A DNA stretch of 64,000 bases, from contig CM037783.1 in assembly GCA_021229015.1 (NCBI GenBank), positions 5,651,324-5,715,323 on the forward strand. The letters are read 5' to 3'. Below the pieces are notes generated by a model. The model worked only from the letters and a program-made list of their open reading frames with translations, was not told where the DNA came from and searched no databases. Shown in pieces: positions 44,724-55,600 of the stretch. Position numbers and translations under genes: made by a program. Source of the stretch: Solen grandis (taxonomy: Eukaryota; Mollusca; Bivalvia; Adapedonta; Solenidae). Numbering within the stretch: position 1 is the first letter of the stretch; the number at the start of each line of letters is the position of its first letter.

Positions 44724-46319
44724 ATGACTGCCAACAGGCGGAAGTTGAACCTGGATGCTGAAGAGATTGAGGAGAAGAGACAGGCAATCATGAAGAAAGA
44801 CGGACATTACAGAGTGAGGTTAGTTTCGTTGTTCCGTTTCTTTACCGTTATTAAACAAAGAAGTATTGAAATTATGATAAATTATTCCCTCTTCTTTTTA
44901 ATAGATAAGTACTACCATTTAACGCCCATTATTAAAATATTTTAAAAATTATTTACGCGGACAATGACTAAACATTAAAAAAAAAAATGGAACCGTGTTC
45001 AAATTGATGAATATAAATACAATTATCACTGTAAAATTATTGAATTATTTATAGCACATTAGGAAGGTTCTAATTATTAAAATGTACTTATTTTCAGATA
45101 CACTGGACTGAACGGATATAGACGGAAATATTTCCACGACTTGTATATCAGCTTGATTGACCTTCAATGGCGTTATGCCCTTGCCATTTTCTTCAACGTG
45201 TATCTGGTTGTCTTCTTTACATTCGGCGTCTTCTGGTGGCTCATTGCTTATAACCATGGCGACTTCGACAATGCCAATAACCCCGACTGGAGACCATGTG
45301 TCAGCACGGTATACAGCTTTCCAAAATGCCTCCTGTTTTCCATCGAGACGCAGACGACAATCGGCTATGGCGTTGCGTATCCAAATACGGACTGTGACGG
45401 AGCACTGTTTATGGTTTATCTTCAAATTACCATTGGCATCTTGCTGGATAACATTCTGCTTGGTTTCATCTTCGTTAAATTTGCACAGCCGAAAAGACGC
45501 CAAAAGACAATTATTTTCAGCAAAAATGCTTGTATAACCCATCACGATGGAGAGCTATCTCTTCAGATGCGTGTTGGGGACATCAGAAAGAGTCATCTGC
45601 TAGCTGCACAGGTTCATGGTATATTGATAAAACGTCATGTGACAGAAGAGGGCGTCATGTATCCAATCTACCAAAAGAAGGTGGACTTTAGGGCCGACGG
45701 CATGGGGGATACACTTGTATTGATGTGGCCAATGATACTGAGGCATACAATTGATGAAACGAGCCCATTCTGGAGCATAAAACCTGCCGAGCTGAGTAAC
45801 GAAAGATATGAGCTGATAGTTCTTGTGGAGGGCACCATTGAAACAACGGGGGAGTTTTGCCAAGTCAGGACATCCTATAATCCAAAGGAACTCTTATGGG
45901 GACACCGTTTCGACAGAATTGAAGAGTTTGATTCCGGAAACGGACGCTGGGAAATTGACTTCGCTGGCTTCAATGACGTAGTATACACGTCAAATATACG
46001 TCACAGTGCCAAGGAGCTTGCACATTTCAGGAACAAAACGGTGGTTCCTGCCTATGACGACAGTGAAGGTGATAAAGTTCCAATCAAAACAATTAATCTG
46101 AAGACAGTATCTTACGACGTGGCCCCTGAACTTCCGCACCGCAACAGTAATGAGAAAAAGGGTATAAGCTTCCGGATTCCAGGAGCTGAGTCACGTGGCC
46201 ATGAGATGGTCGATGAACGAATGACGAAAAGAGGCAGTGCAGTGTCAATGGACGAAAAGGCATACGAGACGGCCGATGAGGAAGATGATGAAGAAGGAAA
46301 TGCAAGACGCATTTGGTGA
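44724..46319 (+). CDS. Inward-rectifier K+ channel, GYG filter (Kir B)
   Basis: Kir subunit in two coding exons, 44724-44818 and 45098-46319, joined at an AG|A arginine codon (HYRVRYTGLNG). Domains: charged N-terminus; M1 (YALAIFFNVYLVVFFTFGVFW); pore TQTTIGYG; M2 (VYLQITIGILLDNILLGFIF); PIP2-type AQPKRRQKTIIFS; and the cytoplasmic Kir domain (RVGDIRKSH, DETSPFWSIKP, IVLVEGTIETTGE, LLWGHRF). Asp in GILLDNIL is the rectification-controller residue. The position equivalent to Kir2.1 E224 is Ala (LLAAQVHG), so cytoplasmic rectification may be weaker than in Kir A. The C-terminus is acidic (ETADEEDDEEGNARRIW). The 438-residue form ends at TGA 46317-46319. A strong donor, TTTG|GTGAGT, at 46315/46316 and an acceptor at 46720/46721 would instead give TG|A, ending at RRI. 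Length is normal for Kir channels. Confidence 0.94.
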
Positions 46320-47574
46320 GTTGTATTAATTTTATCGCCCTTTGCAAAATGTCCCATTTTATCTGTGGTAACGTTTTATTGATCAATTACCGTTTATGAT
46401 ATTCTCAGTAATTTCATATATTCCATTAATAATAATCCGATAAAAAGGGTTAACCATGAATGCATTGTAGTTGTAACATGGTGCATACTATGGTTATATT
46501 ATAAACATCAAAGATTGTAAAAGCGAGTGATATTGACTGATCTAATCGAACTGATAAAATCAATCATGACTAAGATGTTTTGTAGATCTGCATCTTTCGT
46601 TATAACGTTATTGTATGATGTCCCAATAAACATACTTTGTACAGTAAACTGGAACTAGATTTACAAATATAACTTGCTTTTGATATTTAGTTTATTGAAT
46701 TTATTTTTATTTCTTTTACAGAATTAGAGAAGCTGGTGACACATGATATGGCAACGCGGTATTACAGTCAACTGTGTAAAAACTGTCGTGTGAGGATAGC
46801 TTCGCCAACACATCTACAACAATTATTTTACCTATATATGGCCATATATAAAACTTATGGCTGACAACATTCAGTGTCTAACCTAGTTTTGATTTTTTTT
46901 TTATTCATAAATTAGAAAAGAACGGAGAAAATGAAATGCTTTCGTTAATCGTAAATATACTGTGGTTTAATGGTCCACACTTGATTTACTTTGATTGATC
47001 TTTTTTCAATGTAATTATAAATTCAGTTACTTTGTACATAATGTTCAGTTACATTGTTTACAGACACATTGTGATATACTTCGACTTTAACCCCCCTCCG
47101 GCTACTGTATTTGCAAGAGGGGATTGGGGTCATTGATCTGACCGCACCAATTTGCTGTCTTTCAAGCTTTGATCAATGCTTATCAGGTGCAATGAGTTTG
47201 AATATCGATCACTACACAGGTAATGCAACCCCGTTACATTTATCGACATTCTTAATGTACATCCCAGAAGACATATTGCCAGATTTGAATCCCATTATAG
47301 CAATTATTACACGCAGTTCTACCTGCCTTGCAGCAACGAAAGAACAATTTAATGAGTAATAAATAAATGTTTACTGAACGTTTTTCTTTAATGATTTCTA
47401 AACCGCAAGCGGAAGTCTAGATATGTAAATAAGTTAAGGTGACGTCATAGGGGAGTTGCGCATGGTGATGGTGTTAAAGCAAATACCTATAAAAACATAA
47501 TAGGTCTTTGGTTAAATTCAGAAACTAGAGGAAAACTGTTGCTCCCTTTTGTTTCTTATTAGTACATGTAGTAG
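46320..47574. other. 3' region of Kir B
   Basis: Probably an intron at 46316-46721 followed by 3' UTR from 46722. AT-rich; no further coding exon needed. Confidence 0.5.
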
Positions 47575-47770
47575 TTAGGCCAAAAAAATTCTGTTTCTGG
47601 TCTCCAGCAAATAAAAAAGAGGGTCGGTAGGTCGGGATTTTTTAATTTTTTTTTACATAAAGCGAAAGGTAAAGAAAGGGAAATATTTATCATTGGCCAC
47701 ATCAAGGGCGGAAAGGTTAAAAAAAAAGAAGGTTGGTCGGAATACCAGAAACGGATTTTTTGGGGCCTAA
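47575..47770. mobile_element. Short TIR element (196 bp)
   Basis: Ends TTAGGCCaaAAAAAtTCtGT and its 26-bp imperfect partner (CCAGAAACGG...GGGGCCTAA) form terminal inverted repeats with four mismatches. GGTCGGTAGGTCGGGATTTT lies inside. No coding capacity; MITE by structure. Confidence 0.7.
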
Positions 47771-50254
47771 TTAAACATACTTTTATTTGTATAATTTTGT
47801 TTAATCCCTTTATTAGATCTTTGTAATAGAAGAATATAATAGGGAAATAATGAAAAACGGGACATATAATTTACCTATCTAATCGAATAGATTACTTAGT
47901 CTGGGACTGATAACTTATCATTTTGGTGAAACATGTTTTTTTTTTTTTTCAATCTTATCATGGCGCTTTATAAATAGAAAACTATATAAAGCAAATTGGG
48001 ACTATTAAATGTACTAAAATCTAAATACACTAAGTCTGGGCCTACAACTTATATTATGTGTTTACACTTTTTCTTTGATTAAACTGACTTGAATATTTGA
48101 GTTTACCGTCGCTTCGACAGTATTTCAGTCATAGCTAATTACAGGTGTAAACAAACTGATTATTTGCTGATGTCGACAAACGTAACTCAGGAAGTCTGTA
48201 AAATATTTCATATTCTATTATTTCGTGTTTGATGCAATCGCAAAAATACTTGTTTCCGTGCATTGAGGAAATTATTAAAGAATAATTAAATTTGTAAAAA
48301 AAAAAGGTAACAGTCGAAAAAGGTGCATGCGCTGAGCTCCCTCTGTGTTCGTTTTGTCTGTTCTTGATTTTTTTTTCTGCAGAAAGTTATGAAATAGACC
48401 GAATTGTATTATTTGGTTTGTGGATTTAATGTCGAATCCTTTAGATAACATGTAAAAATGATTATTATGTACATATATTTTTGTATATTTTGTCAAAACT
48501 AAATACTATGTAAATATGTTGAACTCAAATACAGCTGTGTCATAGTGTTCCCATGGGAACAGTTCCTCATTTGATGTACACAAATAAATGTTATACAGCA
48601 TACTGTGCTATTTTGTTATTCCTAAAACAAGATGAAATATATTATCAGATTTATTTAATCCATGAACTTTGAAAATCTGAATTCGAATAAAAATACTTCT
48701 GAAAAATAATAGGAGCACTTAAACTAGACTGTGTTTATCGAAACACCTTAATTTGAGAGAAAAAATCTCAGTTTCTGCTTTTTGAAGTTCTTTTTCAAAG
48801 AGAGCGAGAGAGAAAATATTTACTCTACTGGCACATGATAACCATATCTCACATCCAAACTTTCAGCTCTCTGTGCTGATAAACACTACGATTTATACAT
48901 CCGCGAGAGGAGATCTCTGGTTGAGAAGTGTGTGAAAGAGTTAAAATAATTAATTATTTGGGTCACAGGCATTTTGGGACATTACAAACATGAGACGTAC
49001 ATAGTGCTGCTTTGCTACAATATCACGCCCTACACAGGTGGCATGGTACCACAACCAGTCCCATGATCCTGATACCAGGTCAACCAACCTTGGAACTACA
49101 CTTCTTATATGATGAGAGCCAAACACAATGGAGGTACACCAGTACACTTTTTAACAACATCCCAGGATCCAACCCACAGACGTTGAAAGACAGTGAGTTG
49201 AAAAATGGCTGAGTTTCAGCTTAACCACAACTAACAAACAATAGCGTGACTTTTGGTACACACCATGGTAACTCACTGTAGAAGGGATTGATGCAAAGTG
49301 AATCCACTGCGCCGGTGTTTGTCCTCGGCTATCGAGGCTGGTCGAAACAAAATATGGGACCAAATTACCGGTAATTTGATTAAATTGTGGTCGGACAAAA
49401 GAGGTTTGATTATATTATGTTTGTTTGTTGGGTTTTACGTACCACCGACAGTATTTCAGTCATTTGGAGACTATGTCTACTTGAGACAGATATATTACTG
49501 CCACACTGCAGTATCACACATAAATATTTGGCATGAATACACACCAAGTCACATCATGACCTCGCGCCAACCAGTCCTGGAACTACCCTTATATACCCTT
49601 ACCATTTCTTACGACTTTGGAATGTCACAGTTTGGTATTGAACCCATGACCTCCCGCTCCAGAGGCGTACCTTCTAGCCCCACGGCAACCAGGGACAGTT
49701 AATAAAAGCTTTACTTGCAATGTATCTTTAACTGTCAAATACTAACCCCAGAGGTCTATGCATGTCCCTTAAACGGGAGGCCGTGGAATCGATGGTTTGG
49801 CGTGACATTATAAGGTCGTTGAAAATGGAACTATTTTGACACTCAGTATATGAGGTAGTTCTACCAATAGGTGACTTGGTGGGGTACCATGCCACTTGTC
49901 TGCAGCGTCATATCGCAGCACTGCATAATCTTACCCGTCTCATGTAAACAAAGTCAGTATGAATGACTGGGAAAAAATGCCCACTTATTAACTAATTATT
50001 CAAAGGGAAATAACTCTTGCTTAATATTGTATCAATGTAACCCATTCAAACCTGCTTACCTTGATCATCGCATATCAGTTACATTGTATTTATTTCACGG
50101 CGTATAAGTTACAATAAACAGTGCACTGTCAGACAGTATCATATTGTAAATGAATGCTTTATGAAGTGCATGTTTCCTGAAATATGTAATTACTTGTAAA
50201 CCGATCATCTTTATTTCCCTACTTTGTTGACATAACATCACTCTGCCCCTCATA
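47771..50254. other. Repeat-rich intergenic between Kir B and SGF29
   Basis: Contains a SINE family 1 tail fragment (48085-48147), probable family 2 copies or fragments (about 48990-49120 inverted, 49425-49700 inverted, 49745-49975), and otherwise AT-rich DNA. Confidence 0.6.
49425..49700 (-). mobile_element. SINE family 2, inverted copy
   Basis: On the plus strand it reads TTTGTTTGTTGGGTTTTACG, CAGTATTTCAGTCATTTGGA and TGCCACACTGCAGTATCACA, then CCCATGACCTCCCGCTCCAG and GCCCCACGGCAACCAGG, which is a degenerate tRNA-like head in reverse. Confidence 0.7.
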
Positions 50255-50400
50255 ACTGCAGGTTCGATCCCCAGCAGGGTCACAAGGATTTTTCGCGTGA
50301 GGAAGGTGGTTCTACCCGCATGCCCCTGTGCACCTCACCCTCCACCTGTAATAAGCTGGACACTGTTGTGACTGATATCTGTCCCTGCAGCTGTAAACAC
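50255..50400 (+). mobile_element. SINE family 1, degenerate forward copy
   Basis: Retains GGTTCGATCCCCAGCAGGGT (B box), GGTGGTTCTACCCGCATG and CCTCCACCTGTAATAAGCTG from family 1. Confidence 0.65.
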
Positions 50401-52621
50401 CCAACACAACACAATATCCCTATTTCTCTATGAATGTATTTGACGTTTACAAAAAAATACAAATAACATTTTTTGTTTATTTCAAAAATGTTTAATATCG
50501 TTGATATTTCTGCCAACAGTTGAATATGAATCTAACAACCTAAAAAATCAAAGTTACATACTTAGCAAGATTCAGTCAGACAAACAAATCTGACAGTCTA
50601 ATCAAATCACTTATCTATAGACCCCTAAAAAGCTTAATTCACCACACACAAAAAAACAACAACAAAAACAAAACATGAACATTCAAACAAATAACAATCT
50701 CCACAATGTTTTTTTTTTCTTTTTTAACTCATCATTTCCTCATTACAATTTGATGAACCTAATTACACAGTTTTCTTAACAAAACTCCTGCAACAACTAA
50801 GTTCTCCTACATAGACATGTAACGTTTTCAGTGAAACAAGTCATTTCACCGAACAATGGAGTTAAGGACTAAATATTAGATGTTAATGATAACGCTGGTA
50901 CATATACATGTTTATTGCAGATTCAAATTACAGAGGTCCAATCAATTCATGTAGAATAATAAAATGTATGCTTGTTAACAAGTTGGCATGACAACAAAGG
51001 AGTAGGCTCATTTACAGTGAGAAAATGCCTAAAATAGATAGATAAATACAATTATGACCTTGTATACATTTAAATATTTCTATACTCTCTAAATAATTTT
51101 AAAATATATTAAATATGAATCTATACTTGCTTCAATTAATTGTACAATGTATGTATCTTAAGATATGGTAACATGTCGTCATAAGCAGTAAAATGTGCAA
51201 AAAAATATCTTGAGGTTTCCCAATTCTTCCATAAAAAATTTTGTAAAGTTTTAATATATCAAAGGAATTTTTAACATTATTTTAGAGTGGTCCAAAAATA
51301 AGTTGTTTTAATTTTGATCTTAAAAAAAAAGAAAGGCAAACTTAAGACAATCATGTATTTTGCCATTTTGACATGCTTAGCCATTTCAATATCATTTTAA
51401 AAATTTAATCTGTGTTTTGCTTAATTTTACAGACTACAGACTGTCAATGGCTATACCAAGATAAAAACATGTTTAAAAATGGTCTTTTAAATTTTCATTA
51501 ATTTCTAAACAATTTAAAACAAAAACAAAAAAACTGCATTTCTTTTTTGGCCAAATTTGATAGTAAGTGAATCCACTCCTTTCTTGTCTCTGCAATACAA
51601 AAAGTTAATAAACAAGTTGATTGTTTTACACACTTGAATTCTTATTAAATAAACTTATCAAATAGATTTTTTTTTACTTGCATCACATTAAGATGTTCCA
51701 ATGATTAAAGGGTCTAATCAATTAAAAAAAATCATCAACATAACAAAATGCTATACATACTACATTTCTTAATATTTCATTAAAAATATCTGAGCGGTAT
51801 CATTTCCCTTGGAAAAGATGACATGATAAGGAGTAAAACTTCAGACTATCACTAATCAACACACACTGCCGTGCTTATTCACAATCACATAAGAAGTCCC
51901 TACCCTGCACTACCCACACATTCAACATATCCTGGCAGAATGTCACTATAAAGAGTTGAGATGCGACAAAGAAGTCTTGTGTCAAAAGCCGCATCTAAAT
52001 TATCAACCGCAAAATATCAATATAAACACTCCAGTTCTTAACTAAAGATTATTGCACATTATTATCAATCCAGCATTAAGACCCCTGAAACATATCCATG
52101 CTGTCTTTACACTGTCAAGTTCGGCAACATTATAAATCCTTAATCAGTGTGAACTATTGTAAGTCAACAGTTCGGCAACATTATAAATCCTTAATCAGTG
52201 TGAACTATTGTAAGTCAATCGGTAAGTCACACACTGTTATCCTACAGCCATACTAGTATTCAGCAAAGCCGAAATCTTCAGCCGAAGAGGTTTGTGGATA
52301 ACCTATTTGCAATTTATTATTCGCAATTATTATAAATGATTAAGAAAATTTAATTGTTAAATGCAATTTGATTTATTACCACATTTATGCAACTTTTTGA
52401 CACAAATCAAAAAAACTACATCAGCCTATAATCAGCCTATATGTGTTATGTGTACAAAATGCTGTATTTGTGGTATTTCCAAAACTTAAATAATTGCCAT
52501 TTTCCATGTCTTGTTAAATGCTTCATCTCACTATTTGCGACACATTCTAGCTGCGAATATGGATAAAAACAATATGCACGCAAAATGCCAAATCCCAATG
52601 TTCACGACCACGGTGATGTGT
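50401..52621 (-). other. Probable long 3' UTR / downstream region of SGF29
   Basis: About 2.2 kb of AT-rich DNA without exon or mobile-element signatures, next to the SGF29 stop codon. A 51-bp unit is tandemly duplicated at 52118-52218. UTR status is inference. Confidence 0.4.
52118..52218. repeat. Tandem duplication of a 51-bp unit
   Basis: The unit AGTTCGGCAACATTATAAAT...TATTGTAAGTCAA occurs twice back to back without visible differences. Confidence 0.88.
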
Positions 52622-55600
52622 TTATTTCTTCTTATCTTCTTTACACATGATCACGTATCTCTGGGCGACCATAAGAGGCGGAGAGTAACCATCAGGGTAG
52701 GAAGTATCCTCAAACAATACTGAGTAGTCGTCTTGAGGCTGCAACACACAGATAATGATAGGTCACTGGATGTGACAGCAGTGAAAGGTTATTTCCAAAC
52801 AATGTGTTCATAATATGAGGGGTGAAAAATTCCTACAAGAGGCCCATGATGGCCCTAAATCGCTCAACTGAGATAAATAGGTTGACCCAAGGAACATCTG
52901 TTCCAATTTATTTTAAAATCTGGCCAGTAGTTTTGAAGAAGATGATTTTTAAAGTTTTCATATTTTTTTTCTTTTTGTTGCCATGGCAACCAGTTCTACA
53001 TGGATCAACTTTATTTTAGCAACTTTTGTGAAGGTTGACCCAAGGATCATCCCTGCCAAGTTTAATCAAATTCTGTCCAGTGGTTTCAGAGGAGATGTTG
53101 TTTAAAGGTTTCTCTATATACATATAAGGCAAATAAGCCCCGCCCCTGACCGCCATGTTTTTTTATGGATCGGAATAATTTTAGCAACTTTGGTAGAGGT
53201 TGACCCAAGGAACATCTGTACCAATTTATTTTAAAATCTGGCCAGTAGTTTTGAAGAAGATGATTTTTAAAGTTTTCATTTTTTTTCTTTTTGTTGCCAT
53301 GGCAACCAGAGTTCTACATGGATCAACTTTATTTTAGCAACTTTTGTGAAGGTTGACCCAAGGATCATCCCTGCCAAGTTTAATCAAATTCTGTCTAGTG
53401 GTTGCAGAAAGATGTTGTTTAAAGGTTTCTCTATATACATATAAGGCAAATAAGCCCCGCCCCTGGCGGCCATGTTTTTTTACGGATCAGAATAATTTTA
53501 GCAACTTTGGTAGAGGTTGACCCAAGGAACATCTGTACCAATTTATTTTAAAATCTGGCCAGCAGTTTTGAAGAAGATGATTTTTAAAGTTTTCATTTTT
53601 TTTTCTTTTTGTTGCCATGGCAACCAGAGTTCTACATGAGTCAACTTTATTTTAGCAACTTTTGTGAAGGTTGACCCAAGGATCATCCCTGCTAAGTTTA
53701 ATCAAATTCTGTCCAGTGGTTTCAGAGGAGATGTTGTTTAAAGGTTTCTCTATATACATATAAGGCAAATAAGCCCCGCCCTTGGCGGCCATGTTTTTTT
53801 TACGGATCGGAATAATTTTAGCAACTTTGGTAGAGGTTGATCCAAGGAACATCTGTACCAAATTATTTTGAAATCTGGCCAGTAGTTTTGAAGGAGATGA
53901 TTTTTAAAGTTTTCATTTTTTTTCTTCTTTTTGTTGCCATGGCAACCAGAGTTCTACATGGATCAACTTTATTTTAGCAACTTTTGTGAAGGTTGACCCA
54001 AGGATCATCCCTGCTAAGTTTAATCAAATTTAGCAACTTCTGTAGAGCCTCACCCAAGGAACATTCCTGCCAAGTTTCATTTAATTCTGTCCAGCGGTTT
54101 CAGAGGAGATGTCGTTTAAAGCAAATTGTTGACGACGGTCGCCGGACGACGCACGACGACGGACGAAGGGCGATCACAAAAGCTCACCTTGAGCACTTTG
54201 TGCTCAGGTGAGCTAATAATTATCAGTCACCCTGCCTAGCCCTACCATAATCTGAGACAGTAAAATCAAGAAAATTACAAAGAAATGTTCTGATTTTTCA
54301 TTCACCCTGCACATATTTTCACTGGCCAGGACAAGTGAAATTTTACACCTCTGAGAATAGAATGTTGATCCCATGAAAAAATGATAGCACAGAATGTTAA
54401 CCCCACCTCATACCTTAAAATGTGATAGTACAGATGTAGAATGGCAACCTCTATAGAATAAGTCTACCAAATCAGTAACTGACCAGGACATCATTTTTCA
54501 AGGGTTAACATTCATACAAGCTGATCAGGTTTCAAACTACTCCTCAGTAAACTTGAGATGAGGAAGGTACAGTTTAATCTTGATCAGAGGAAAAGTTACT
54601 TCAGTCTGATAAAGATTTACCACAATTTAAATTTTGTACTTCAGTGGAACGATAAGACAATTAACATGATGCCAAAACAGATATATTCCTGCCCTGAATA
54701 TTTGTCCGGAGATTTTTGAACAAAGATAACTACTGAAAGCAAGGTTCAAGTGCATTTGTTTGTTGGAGGTTTGTACAGCTTTTCACTAGACTGATATGCA
54801 TATTCATTTCGTGGTGATTTGGCATCATGTTAATTATGTCCCCTACTTTAGAAAGTGAAGTAAACGGGGTTGACAGATTCATTCTGACAGTACAGCTCCA
54901 TTATAAAGCTATATCTGGGGTCAGAGTCAAGATAACCATTATATTATAACACAATATGATTATGTTACTGCACCTTAAGTCAGCTAAACCTACAATAAAA
55001 TATATAATTTGTGATTCAATGATGGTCCCCATATTAGTTTTTACATTATCATATATCTACTCTATATGAGTGTCACAGGGTGAGAAAAATGTGCAGCCTG
55101 ACAAGGACTTGAACCCAGGGCTTTTCGCTTGCAATGCGAATGCTCTACCAACTGAGCTACCATGCCACATACACATCTTTCTCCTCTAATGTGAGTAATC
55201 AGTACTGTGACAACAGTATATATTACACTAGAATTGCCACAAAATATGATTAACACCCTGGCATCCCATCTTGTCTCCATGTGAGTGTAGGATTGAACCC
55301 TTTCCCTCATATAGACTCATTTTGACGCACTCAATAGGTATCACATAAAGCCTGATCTGCAGAAAACCACAGTTAAACCTTACCAAATTTAATTACAAAA
55401 TCTTCATTACCAGACCACTGAGGAGAAGCGAACAGCATAAAACCTGATCAGCCTAGGTCTTTTCATGGTATCCTCTATGAGGGAAAGGGTTAATGGGATG
55501 GGGCAATTGATATAATTATAAATACTGATATTTCATTGGTCTTGACAAGTGTCAAAACATGCTCTGTTGGAAAAATAATTAGAACCCACTCATTTTTAAA

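Noticed and set aside
45045..45545. 166-residue open frame antisense to Kir B
   Set aside because: It is a shadow of the channel exon in the opposite strand, with no homology or splice context.
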